Shown in pieces: positions 38,301-46,220 of a stretch of DNA of 64,000 nt. Position numbers and translations under genes: made by a program. Location: the NCBI GenBank assembly GCA_017457225.1, contig JAFTHW010000006.1:1-64000 (forward strand), given 5' to 3'. Below the pieces are notes generated by a model. It was not told where the DNA came from. It was given only the letters and a program-made list of their open reading frames with translations, and did not search any database. Positions within the stretch are counted from its first letter, which is position 1; the number at the start of each line of letters is the position of its first letter. The stretch comes from Clostridia bacterium (lineage in GTDB: Bacteria > Bacillota > Clostridia > Christensenellales > Borkfalkiaceae).

Positions 38301-40628
38301 TTTCGACGTCGCGATAGGCAACTCGAAGTTTTCTCTATAATATACACTACCCGTGGTTACGTCCAACGTACCCATCGTTTCGTCTACGATAAGGTTTACT
38401 TCGTACTTTTCAGGCGTCCAGTATGCATAAAGCGTGGTGTTACCGCTGATCATATAGTATTCGTCAACAAACTTCGAACCGTTGTTCTTCGGTCCGTTGG
38501 GAACGTTATACCAGCCTGCGAAAATATAACCGCCGTTCGTGAGATCGGTAGGAAGTTCAATTTCATCGCCAATTGCTTTATACATCGGAGCTACTTCCGT
38601 ACCGCCGCAGGAATCCAACGCAATTTCGTACGCATAGACTTCAACGCCGATCCAATCGGTCTTAATCGCGCCTTTATAATAGGACGCAACTTCTACCGTG
38701 TTCACGCCTGCTTGCGTCAACTTAACGGAAGCCGAGCTGAGGTTGCCCGCTACTTTTTGTACTTTACCGCCGTTTACACGGATACCGTATCCGTCCGCTT
38801 CAAGAACGGGAGTCCACGAAATTTTACCCTGTTTGTAAACGGGAAGATCCACCATCGTGTCCATCTTTACGACCATCGTATCGGTAAACGCGGAATTTTT
38901 GTCCGCCGTTGCACCTACTGCTTGAATGGAAATTTGGTATTCCGAAGCTACTTTGAGATTCGAAAGATCATACGTAGCTTCTTCCGTTTCAAACTCCTGC
39001 GCGCCGATTTTCACTTTATATTTCGTCGCACCCGCAACAGCGTCCCAAAGCAAAGTCTTGCCCTCTACGCGCACGTTCGAAGGCGTAGCAAGGTTCGCTT
39101 TCGCGTACGTCACTTGCGTAGCCGTAGGCGAGTTATAACCTGCCGCGATCGGATATACGCCGATCGTCATATCACCCGAATATTCTTTAAGCGAATATAC
39201 CGTAGCCGCCCCAACGTTCACTTTCGTCGTAGTTTCACCAATTTTAATTTCGACTACGTACGAGAGCGCGTTGTCAACGCGTTTCCAACTTACCTGTTCA
39301 TTCGCAGCGTCTACTGTAAGCCCCGTAACTGCCGTCAAATCTCTCGAGAACTCAAACGTTTCAGACTCAGACGTAACGTAGCCGTTCGCTACTGCTTTAA
39401 CCGTAAATTTAATACCGCCTTCCTGCATTTCGCAATTCGAGAAGTTGAAATACAGCGAGCTACCGTTGTCGAAATCCGTATGTTTATGATCATCGTCGCC
39501 GCAATCTACCGTGATCAAGTATTTCTCTGCGTTTTCAACTGCGTTAAATAAGAGCACGGAAGGCTCTACTACCGTGAACAAGGAAACGTTATCTAGCTGC
39601 TTATTATTATAGTATACAGTGGTCTTGTTTTCACCAAGCGTAACTTCGATCTTATATTCGCCTGCCGCCTTGCTCGCGAAATCGTATGCGTATGTAGCAT
39701 CGCCGAGCGTGTGGTTAAGCACACTGTCATCTTCGTTCGGAGCGGTAATATTCAGCTTGTAGCTGGGGTTGACCGCATCCGAGGACCAACGTACTCCCGT
39801 TGCGTCTACCGATACTGCAGGAGCGGCGCTTGCCCAAACGGCATACAACGTCGTATTTTCTTTCAACGCTTGCCCTTCGTATTTGCAGGTCAATTTCGTT
39901 GCATCTTCAAAATCACTCGTCCACCAGCCTGCAAACGTTGCGCCCTCTTTCGTGGGCGTGGGAAGATCAAACACTTTACCGCTAATCGTTTGCTTCGCCT
40001 CGTACGTAGCTGTATTGCCGTCTACGTTGAATGCAACCGTGAATTCGTTCTGCCCCGCCTTTACGCTCTCATAACGCGCGTAAATCGTGACATCGCCCGA
40101 TACGGGCGCCTCGAAAAAGAACGGAGTTTTAAATTCCGCATCCGCATACCAACCTACGAAATTATAACCGTCTTTTACGGGATCTGCGGGTTTTTCAAAC
40201 GTTTTGCCGTTCATTACTTTCGTTGCGGCAATCGCACTGCCGCCGTTCGTTTCGTATGTAACGGTATAGTCTACTTTCTTGAGGAAACTATACGTAACGC
40301 CGTTGTACTCAAACGTAAACGCTCCGTTCGCAAAATTTGCCTCCACTTTATTTTCTTCGCCGGCAATCGTCAACGTCAGTTTTTGGCCGTCATACTTATA
40401 CGTACCAACAACTACTTCGTTGTCAAGCAACATCGTAAACGTGTTGCTGTCATCGACCAAGGTAAGCAAATATTCTTTTCCATACACTTCGTCATACCAA
40501 ATGCCCTCTTCACCATAATTCGTTTCCACGGGGTCATCCTTACAAGCTGTAAAGCCTGCCGGAACCGCGGCCATTATCATGGCGCAACAAAAACAAAGTA
40601 ATAAGCTTTTCTTGTTCTTGTTCTTCAT
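32379..40628 (-). CDS. Giant BspA-type LRR lipoprotein (2749 aa)
   Basis: This is a predicted surface lipoprotein with lipobox FTAC and the lipidated cysteine at residue 29. Order of parts: a short lipocalin-like or unknown beta region; two Listeria-Bacteroides repeats (about 110-250; DGYNFVGWYADAEFK and EGATFAGWWTSDF); several Fn3-like domains (about 270-670; for example VSWKRVDNALSYVVEI and LLWDAVAGATKYKVKI); two more Listeria-Bacteroides repeats (about 670-815); then dozens of BspA-type LRR units from about 830 to near the C-terminus (such as IPASVTSIGSSAFNGCKAM). No protease motif or C-terminal anchor is visible. I chose the ATG at 40628 because it precedes a classical signal peptide and has a GGAGG site; the in-frame ATG at 40682 adds an implausible leader. 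It has its own promoter and terminator. Adhesion is the family-based inference. Confidence 0.88.
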   Translation of the reverse strand: MKNKNKKSLLLCFCCAMIMAAVPAGFTACKDDPVETNYGEEGIWYDEVYGKEYLLTLVDDSNTFTMLLDNEVVVGTYKYDGQKLTLTIAGEENKVEANFANGAFTFEYNGVTYSFLKKVDYTVTYETNGGSAIAATKVMNGKTFEKPADPVKDGYNFVGWYADAEFKTPFFFEAPVSGDVTIYARYESVKAGQNEFTVAFNVDGNTATYEAKQTISGKVFDLPTPTKEGATFAGWWTSDFEDATKLTCKYEGQALKENTTLYAVWASAAPAVSVDATGVRWSSDAVNPSYKLNITAPNEDDSVLNHTLGDATYAYDFASKAAGEYKIEVTLGENKTTVYYNNKQLDNVSLFTVVEPSVLLFNAVENAEKYLITVDCGDDDHKHTDFDNGSSLYFNFSNCEMQEGGIKFTVKAVANGYVTSESETFEFSRDLTAVTGLTVDAANEQVSWKRVDNALSYVVEIKIGETTTKVNVGAATVYSLKEYSGDMTIGVYPIAAGYNSPTATQVTYAKANLATPSNVRVEGKTLLWDAVAGATKYKVKIGAQEFETEEATYDLSNLKVASEYQISIQAVGATADKNSAFTDTMVVKMDTMVDLPVYKQGKISWTPVLEADGYGIRVNGGKVQKVAGNLSSASVKLTQAGVNTVEVASYYKGAIKTDWIGVEVYAYEIALDSCGGTEVAPMYKAIGDEIELPTDLTNGGYIFAGWYNVPNGPKNNGSKFVDEYYMISGNTTLYAYWTPEKYEVNLIVDETMGTLDVTTGSVYYRENFELPIATSKDTTRVFGGWYSQPNGDGTKYTDPLGVSEAVWGEQAGLDLYAHWIDVFKFNSIDNGEAYSVSQGVGISYVTEITIPVTYNGKPVTTVEGSAFKSCSNLKKIRIPDTIQLVSIPVDGGNGTGSPFQYCSKLNDVEVYCVDPENHNKHEVKYSSVDGVLLYHDNGEVQLKYVPRARRGSFTVPDGVTTIPVNAFKDSYVSEVRIPASVTRIDETAFSVYSFITRSYLTSVVFLPAAEGQKEQTLTIADNAFKHCTSLKSVTLPARLKDFSVDIFAGSSALTEIYIEGNPADGETIQYASTEDGVLTNAKGDTLVYVPKARTGEYVIPKGIKTIGAGAFQGCTGITQVTIPGWVENIESAAFRNCTTLRAVNFQGVETDMPLNIESYAFYGCSGLTEVTLPANLGKLEKYAFGDTKNLRTVSLVGANMELENVAFGTYATTPEYFVRTLKLGKDVKEFEITGVFGGESLTKVEVEVGNSNYTTTDDGVLFNGDKSKIVYFPSLIGGKYVIPDEVKTIPAEIFRNKKFTEIVIGKNVETIGAGAFLDCVLLETVTFAMDGTADLSIAENAFKGCVKVSEIVLPERTVSIGDYAFASTNLASIDIPAKTTTLGTSVGTVFEGCTSIAAVNVAASNEKFASVDGIVYGKVSDVATTLYYCPALKGGVVDIPKTVTYIAEKAFYGNKNVTEIKFSQGIESDLSFGANVFTGTEALETVTLPVGLTSISKELFLNNESLKTVVIPYTVSSIASGAFNGCINLATVTFEEAPAGVTAPSLVIENSAGYSSGGVFGNTYALKTFTVPARTTQLGSYAFYSSSIESLNIPASVTYVGDYLCYLAKSLTSFTVENGSDLTNLGDSTLRDCEKLTEVKLPENLERIGGGMFYNCKALQSITIPGTVTEIANGSGINAFGSCTELVSVTFEDGEDPLEIGNSTFSGCVKLPSIIIPARTKKIGSSVFSGCTLLVSVTFATNLEGFSYLESIGDSAFAATGLTEIEFPEVKKLVVDAETNDVTETTGALTLGKTLFDSCLSLTRVKLSATVASIDGTFMNSGSITTFEVAPGNPNVFYDEALHIFTNNKTIVGGTDTYVDAWNYLYGAAHEGLVDAEGTLTIPEGIVELGANVFVGRKGIKKVIIPSTLKTIGNSAFKNCSELTTVEFAGTPTLETISSSAFEGCTALTAFAMPNSVTTLGTGVFSGCKVLESVTLSNQLETIPSSTFSNCAKIASFTIPASVTSIGSSAFNGCKAMTTIEFHDNVESIDSSAFANCSQLDGVTLPKKLTKLNNAVFYKCTSLTSIAIPEGVTDIGTATGTSQGPFEGCSKLVTVTLPESLTSIYEGAFRSCSKLTGVVLPTNLTLLGREAFKGCSSLTNMEIPVNITSIYTSLASGIASGLFQNCSKIESVTFRGDLTSIPDATFSGCTKLSTFNIPESVTYIGNSAFYNCKALTSIVVPEVSAIGTSAFENCALLSSVTLDDNIYEIGVNAFKGCKALKTITLPSGLAAISNYMFQGSGLESITIPEAVTSIGECAFQNCSSLASVNMNETLKSIGSNAFENTDLRSVMVPATVEYIGGAVFFGCTNLGDLSVSSENLTYAMDASGTLWGDNMKRIVSFSSTAVLEGGVLELSDGMSFDEYAFYGCTNIKKIVIPDTMTAIPAYAFYGCTNLMEVVYGANIESVGAYAFYGCSGLDNANLPDTVTTISTSAFENTGITSLTINNVSYLGANAFAGTLITSLELPATLTPIKAQTETMSNTGGFFKNCTELKTVTFNCELTDIYKSFFENCSSLESIEIPDTVLNIDNNAFKGCTSLASIKIPSGLKSLDDYVFAGTAITEFTFPGTVGSPGAFTFTDCKNLKKVVFEDGPKYFSYYSNSNWGAAYMFQGCTALEEVVLPETLQGLRADGYNGGNGSIFGALEGYELPSLKKIIIPASVTTLKKNVFSQAPADFQVYCRGSEAITGLKWDVGYDEFLTLPVIWDYEGD

Positions 40629-40758
40629 AAAAACCCTCCAATTTTTATTTTTCGTCTTTCGAAATACTCCAAATCCTCCCAACTCTTTTTCACAATGTCT
40701 GCTCTTTTCTTTAAATAAAAAAGGTTAAAAAACGGGATTATTTAAATTATTTGCATTT

Positions 40759-40788
40759 ATTATATCATAATTCAACTTTTTGTGTCAA
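40759..40788 (-). promoter_or_regulatory. Sigma-A promoter of the giant LRR lipoprotein gene
   Basis: On the minus strand a consensus TTGACA (40783-40788) and TATAAT (40759-40764) are separated by 18 bases. The start site near 40752 gives a leader of about 125 bases before the ATG at 40628; the leader shows no obvious structured element. Confidence 0.88.
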
Positions 40789-41037
40789 CCATTTACTTAT
40801 TAGGCGTCGTTCAAAATTTCGAATAGAATCAATTCGAAAAACAAATGATTTTAAGGCGTTTGATTTAAAATATAAATCTTTAAAATATTTAACAATTGAC
40901 CATCATTCTGCACATAAAAAACAACCCCTTTAATAGAGGCAGTCGCCAGTTTTGATTATGTTGTCGCGCGCGCAGGCGAGTGTAGAAGAATCGCTGAAAC
41001 TGATTCCAAAAATTTCCATATTTTGCGATAAAATAGT
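40789..41037. other. AT-rich intergenic stretch without a gene
   Basis: Between the LRR promoter and the tRNA terminator I see no supported gene, RNA or repeat. Short open frames here lack ribosome sites and overlap the tRNA terminator. Confidence 0.6.
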
Positions 41038-41063
41038 AAAAACCACAGGACACTGTGGTTTTT
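41038..41063 (-). terminator. Intrinsic terminator of the tRNA-Arg gene
   Basis: The inverted repeat AAAAACCACAG/CTGTGGTTTTT with a 4-base loop begins one base after the CCA end of the tRNA. On the minus strand it ends in a T-run. Confidence 0.88.
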
Positions 41064-41064
41064 G

Positions 41065-41139
41065 TGGTACTCCCTGCGGGAATCGAACCCACAACTAGCC
41101 CTTAGGAGGGGCTTGTTATATCCATTTAACTAAGGAAGC
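41065..41139 (-). tRNA. tRNA-Arg(CCU)
   Basis: Read on the minus strand this folds as a cloverleaf of 75 bases with an encoded CCA end. The D stem is GTTA/TAAC around AATGGATA, the anticodon stem is AGCCC/GGGCT with loop CTCCTAA (anticodon CCT at 41104-41106, reading AGG arginine codons), and the T arm is GTGGG TTCGATT CCCGC. The 7-bp acceptor stem GCTTCCT/AGGGAGT contains two G-U wobbles, including an unusual G1-U72 end pair. It has its own consensus promoter and terminator, so it is a single-gene transcription unit. Confidence 0.9.
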
Positions 41140-41204
41140 GCATCTATTAGGATTGTAACGTTTTTTCGCGCAAACGAATATATCTTTAAAATAAATACCC
41201 CAAC

Positions 41205-41233
41205 ATTATACTACTTGCGCGCAATCTTGTCAA
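41205..41233 (-). promoter_or_regulatory. Consensus promoter of the tRNA-Arg gene
   Basis: On the minus strand a perfect TTGACA (41228-41233) and perfect TATAAT (41205-41210) are separated by 17 bases. It drives the tRNA 65 bases downstream. The 41140-41529 gene-free stretch otherwise holds only the divergent gdhA promoter and AT-rich sequence. Confidence 0.9.
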
Positions 41234-41434
41234 ACTTTTTAAAACTCATTCGGGAAATTCCTTGTCTTTCCCTAAAATGCTCCAACCTTTCCGATTTAGA
41301 AAGAAAAACCGTACATTCCTAAAATTTTTTGTCTATCTATAAGTAGCGCTTATGGAAAGCATAATTATTCTTTATTTTTCGGCGATTTTTTATAAGAAAA
41401 ATCAATTATTTTTATATTTTTACTCATAAAATAG

Positions 41435-42867
<1,433 letters not shown>

Positions 42868-42890
42868 TCTGTATCGTAATTCAATGTAAA

Positions 42891-42933
42891 TGAAAAGCCC
42901 CCGCGCGCCTTCTCGGCACTCGGGGGCTTTTCA
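42891..42933 (+). terminator. Intrinsic terminator after gdhA
   Basis: The inverted repeat TGAAAAGCCCCCG/CGGGGGCTTTTCA starts 24 bases after the gdhA stop. It is GC-rich inside with a T-rich 3' arm on the plus strand. Confidence 0.88.
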
Positions 42934-43003
42934 TCTAAAAAAGACTCCTGAAAGCTACAAGCAAAAAATCCCTTTCTTTTGCCGTATTTTTTCTTCTATA
43001 CTC

Positions 43004-43032
43004 TTTACAAAAAAAGGAAATTGTGTTATACT
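43004..43032 (+). promoter_or_regulatory. Promoter of the aldose-epimerase gene
   Basis: TTTACA (43004-43009) and TATACT (43027-43032) are separated by 17 bases, about 55 bases before the ATG. Confidence 0.75.
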
Positions 43033-43086
43033 GATTATGGTATAAAACGCATTACAAAACAAAATCTAACAGCGTAAAGGAGCGTT

Positions 43087-43965
43087 ATGATCTACACCAT
43101 TGAAAACGAATACGTGAAAATCGCCGTAGACACCGTGGGGGCGCAACTGCAATCCCTTTATTCCAAAAAAAGCGGCGTGGAGTATCTTTGGCAGGGTGAC
43201 TCGAATTATTGGGCGGGTCGTGCGTACAACCTCTTCCCCGTGATCGGAAGAATGTACAAAGGCACGTATCTGTATCAAAACCGTGAATATCAAATCGGAG
43301 CGCACGGCGTTGCGCGTTCCAACGTCTTTTATTTGGAAGACCGCAGCGCAACGAAACTCGTATTCTTGTTGACCGATAATCGCGACACCTACAAAGAATA
43401 CCCTTTCCGCTTTGAATTCCGCGTAATTTTTACTCTGGAAAATTATACGCTCAACGTCCGCTACGAAGCGAAGAATCTCGGTAAAAACGAAATGATTTGC
43501 GCATTCGGCGGACATCCCGGTATCAACGTGCCGTTCGGCGACGGAATGTTTGAAGATTATTATCTGGAGTTCAGCGAAAAAACAAAAGTAACGCAGGAAC
43601 TGCTGTCCGAAAATAAATTTATGTCCGGCGAGCGAGTTCTTTATGATCTTCAAAACGGAGTCAAACTCCCCTTAAAGCACGGCTTATTCGATAATGACGC
43701 GCTCATTTTCAGCAATACGTCCCGCTGCGTATCCTTAAAATCCAAAAAGGACAGCAAATACGTAACGATGCGGTATTCCGATTTCCCTTATATCGGGTTC
43801 TGGCACAGCCCCTTTACGGACGCTCCGTTCGTTTGTTTGGAGCCTTGGACGGCGCTCCCTGCCGACGAGGGAATCACAACCGTTTTGGAAACCAAGCCGA
43901 ATATGACCAAAATCCCCGCCGCAAAATCCGCAGGCGTTTCCTATTCGTTGGAAATCCACGAATAA
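43087..43965 (+). CDS. Aldose 1-epimerase family protein, LacX-like
   Basis: This 292-aa cytoplasmic protein belongs to the galactose mutarotase-like family. Diagnostic features are NLFPVIGRMYKG near residue 48, HGVARSNVF around 73-81, and FGGHPGINVPFGDG around 139-152, which match the LacX-type branch. These enzymes interconvert alpha and beta anomers of sugars; the natural substrate here is not known. A GGAG site lies 7 bases upstream of the ATG. It forms a single-gene unit between its own promoter and a bidirectional terminator. Confidence 0.88.
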   Translation: MIYTIENEYVKIAVDTVGAQLQSLYSKKSGVEYLWQGDSNYWAGRAYNLFPVIGRMYKGTYLYQNREYQIGAHGVARSNVFYLEDRSATKLVFLLTDNRDTYKEYPFRFEFRVIFTLENYTLNVRYEAKNLGKNEMICAFGGHPGINVPFGDGMFEDYYLEFSEKTKVTQELLSENKFMSGERVLYDLQNGVKLPLKHGLFDNDALIFSNTSRCVSLKSKKDSKYVTMRYSDFPYIGFWHSPFTDAPFVCLEPWTALPADEGITTVLETKPNMTKIPAAKSAGVSYSLEIHE

Positions 43966-43980
43966 ATCCATCAAAAAATA

Positions 43981-44019
43981 AAAAATCCGCCAACCATGTA
44001 TCGGTTGACGGATTTTTTT
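43981..44019. terminator. Bidirectional terminator between convergent genes
   Basis: AAAAATCCG-C-CAACC pairs with GGTTG-A-CGGATTTTT, with one C/A mismatch and a 7-base loop. T-runs lie on both strands, so it can end the epimerase gene (plus) and the five-gene operon (minus) together. Confidence 0.88.
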
Positions 44020-44033
44020 ACGTCTTAAATGAA

Positions 44034-44996
44034 TCAATAGAACGTAGCCAACGGCTCTTCGGGTTGCTCGCAAACGATCACCTTTTCCGCAACAAGCACG
44101 GGACCCTTGCCCTTGTAAATGCGGTGCTTTTGGAATTGAATTTTCGCCGTTACGTGAATCCAATCTCTTGTAGCGAGTTCCATCACTTCAGGCAATACAC
44201 ACGCCAAACCGCAGTATTGAATATCGTCGGCGCAACAGGTCATCACGTGTCTACCCAAAACGATGTCCTGCGGCGACAAACGTTTGTCCGTCGCAACGAG
44301 TCCTCTGAATTTGACCGTCTTGCCGATATACGCCTCCATATTCTCCGTCAGATCTCGATAGAAAAACGCGTAGTCTTTATCCTCGATCTCGATCACAGGC
44401 GCGTTGATATCGAACGGCAGCGGGTCTTCGATTTCGTCAAACTCTGCTTTTCCGTCCGCGCGCTCGTACACGATATCGCAGCGGCGGGAAATGCCGCGGA
44501 CAATCTTATGGAACTGCATTTTATCCATCGTATCGTCGAAGCGGTTAAATACCGTAAGCTGGGTATTCTGGATTTTATCGAAAACGAGCTGGCGCATATT
44601 CGCGTTATAATTCAAAAACGTGTTGGAGTCAAAAAACGTCATAATTTGATTGATCATCCAACCCTCGGGCATCGCCGCAAAAAAATCCTCCAGCATCCAC
44701 ATACCGTTGTATTCCACAACGATCCGTTCTGCGCCGAACTTCGTTTGTAACTGCGAAAGGTATTCTTCGTTTAGTTGTTCTTGGTCCTCGATTACGACGA
44801 GATTCACGTTCTCTGTATTGGCAAAGCGAATGGTTTCATATTCCTCAATCCCCTCTTCCATTACGAGAAGCAGGGTATTCTCTCCCGTTGCAAACCGCGG
44901 ATCTTCCATCGTACCTTGAATAAATTGCGTTTTGCCCGATTCCAAAAAACCCAAAAAGAGATAGACGGGCGTTTCCGTCGGTATTTGTCTTTTCAT
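44034..44996 (-). CDS. G3E-type NTPase with C-terminal YcgQ/DUF1980-like domain
   Basis: The N-terminal half resembles the CobW/G3E family: Walker A GFLESGKT at residues 16-23 and VVEYNGMWMLEDFF in the position of the family ExSG motif. The CxCC metal motif is absent. The C-terminal part (about 190-320) resembles the YcgQ/TIGR03943 (DUF1980) family: YIGKTVKFRGLVATD, then RHVMTCCADDIQYCGLACV with cysteines 254-255 and WIHVTAKI. In Firmicutes, YcgQ-like proteins are linked to zinc-regulated permeases and CobW proteins, so fusion to a G3E domain is suggestive. It lies 12 bases after a CobW gene and is the last gene of a five-gene operon. A metal-trafficking role is inferred. The domain assignment is from memory of motifs, not a search. 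Confidence 0.7.
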   Translation of the reverse strand: MKRQIPTETPVYLFLGFLESGKTQFIQGTMEDPRFATGENTLLLVMEEGIEEYETIRFANTENVNLVVIEDQEQLNEEYLSQLQTKFGAERIVVEYNGMWMLEDFFAAMPEGWMINQIMTFFDSNTFLNYNANMRQLVFDKIQNTQLTVFNRFDDTMDKMQFHKIVRGISRRCDIVYERADGKAEFDEIEDPLPFDINAPVIEIEDKDYAFFYRDLTENMEAYIGKTVKFRGLVATDKRLSPQDIVLGRHVMTCCADDIQYCGLACVLPEVMELATRDWIHVTAKIQFQKHRIYKGKGPVLVAEKVIVCEQPEEPLATFY

Positions 44997-45008
44997 AACT
45001 TTCCTCTC

Positions 45009-46184
45009 TTATACGTTAAACAGTTCTTCAAGCGCCTTTTCGTTCAGCTGGCATCCAATCACGCAAATTCTACCCGTAACCCCAGCAGCACCCTCGCGTA
45101 CATTCCCTTCTTCAGGTACGTAATCGAAATGCAACCACGACTCCTCGCCTGCCACAATCCCTTTCGCGCGAAGTACGACTCCGTACTTTTCTTCGTCGGC
45201 AAGCGCCGCAAGCGCGTTTTCCAATTCCGCCCGTACGTATTTCTTCGTCGTTTCTTTGCCCCAACTGATAAATACTTCGTCGGCGTGATGGTGTTCGTGG
45301 TGACCATGTCCGTGATGATCGTGATGGCAATCACAATGCTCGTGGTGACATTCGTGGTCGTGATGATGTTCGTGATGCTCGTGATGATGATCGTGATGGC
45401 AATCACAATGTTCGTCGTGACACTCGTGATCGTGGTGATGATGTTCTTGGTGACAATCACAATGCTCGTCGTGACACTCGTGATCGTGGTGATGATGTTC
45501 GTGGTGACAATCACAATGTTCGTCGTGACATTCGTGATCGTGATGATGGGCTACTTCGTTCTCCAATGCGGAAAGTTCGGTTTGCAAGCTGTTTTCGCCT
45601 TTCATAGCGGAGAGGATATCCTTGCCCGATAATCCGTTCCAATCCGCCGTAACGATTCTCGCCTCGGCGTTTTTCTCTTTCAAAAGCGCCACGGAAGCCG
45701 ACAATTTCTCTTCTGAAAGCTTGGATGTATGAGAAAGCACGATACAGCTTGCATTCTCAACCTGATCGTTAAAAAATTCCCCGAAATTTTTCATATACAT
45801 TTTACATTTGCCTGCGTTTACGACAGTACAAAAAGCATTCAAAACGGTGTCGGACAACTGCGCAGCTTTCACCGCTTTCATAACGTCGCTCAGCTTCCCT
45901 ACGCCCGACGGCTCGATCAAAATTCGATCGGGCGCGTATTGCGCGACAACCTGTTGCAAGGCTTTAGAGAAATCCCCCACGAGCGAGCAGCAAATACAAC
46001 CCGAATTCATTTCGGTAATATTCACTCCCGCGTCCTGCAAAAAGCCGCCGTCGATCCCGATCTCGCCGAATTCGTTCTCGATGAGAACTACTTTTTCCCC
46101 GACATACGCTTCCTGAAGCAATTTTTTAATCAGCGTGGTTTTTCCCGCGCCTAAAAACCCTGAAAATATGTCTACTTTCGTCAT
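45009..46184 (-). CDS. CobW-family GTPase with His/Cys-rich repeat (candidate zinc chaperone)
   Basis: This 391-aa protein has Walker A GFLGAGKTT at residues 9-17, ENEFGEIGID around 37-46, the metal-binding GCICC motif with cysteines 63, 65 and 66, and EPSGVGKLSDV around 110. The guanine-recognition site is degenerate (LSHTSKLS rather than NKxD). Between about 212 and 305 is a tandem repeat of about 18 residues, roughly HHHDHECHDEHCDCHHEH, followed by the CobW C-terminal domain. CobW/ZNG-type proteins deliver zinc to client enzymes by GTP hydrolysis; the repeat should bind several metal ions. The neighbouring M3 and M29 peptidases are metalloenzymes and could be clients, but this is inference. 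No Zur-type operator was identified. Confidence 0.88.
   Translation of the reverse strand: MTKVDIFSGFLGAGKTTLIKKLLQEAYVGEKVVLIENEFGEIGIDGGFLQDAGVNITEMNSGCICCSLVGDFSKALQQVVAQYAPDRILIEPSGVGKLSDVMKAVKAAQLSDTVLNAFCTVVNAGKCKMYMKNFGEFFNDQVENASCIVLSHTSKLSEEKLSASVALLKEKNAEARIVTADWNGLSGKDILSAMKGENSLQTELSALENEVAHHHDHECHDEHCDCHHEHHHHDHECHDEHCDCHQEHHHHDHECHDEHCDCHHDHHHEHHEHHHDHECHHEHCDCHHDHHGHGHHEHHHADEVFISWGKETTKKYVRAELENALAALADEEKYGVVLRAKGIVAGEESWLHFDYVPEEGNVREGAAGVTGRICVIGCQLNEKALEELFNV
45285..45550 (-). repeat. Tandem coding repeat, about 54 bp per unit, in the CobW gene
   Basis: About four near-identical units of 54 bp encode the His/Cys-rich 18-residue repeat. DNA similarity between the first three units is nearly perfect, which indicates recent duplication and a risk of copy-number change or assembly error. 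The unit contains three cysteines as EC and CDC alongside many histidines. Confidence 0.85.
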
Positions 46185-46220
46185 AATCTACCTCTCTTTT
46201 CCGACTGTATTATCCTTTTA

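Noticed and set aside
37293..39551. A 752-codon plus-strand open frame opposite the giant LRR gene
   Set aside because: It is the antisense image of repeated LRR and Fn3 coding sequence; composition is Arg-rich and no family is recognisable.
40629..40682. Longer start for the giant LRR lipoprotein at 40682
   Set aside because: The extra 18 residues would precede and spoil the signal peptide; the ATG at 40628 has a GGAGG site.
40889..41092. A 67-codon minus-strand frame over the tRNA terminator
   Set aside because: It overlaps the tRNA 3' end and its terminator and has no ribosome site.
45285..45550. CRISPR-like regularly spaced repeats
   Set aside because: The repeats are directly tandem, without unique spacers, and in frame as His/Cys codons of the CobW gene.
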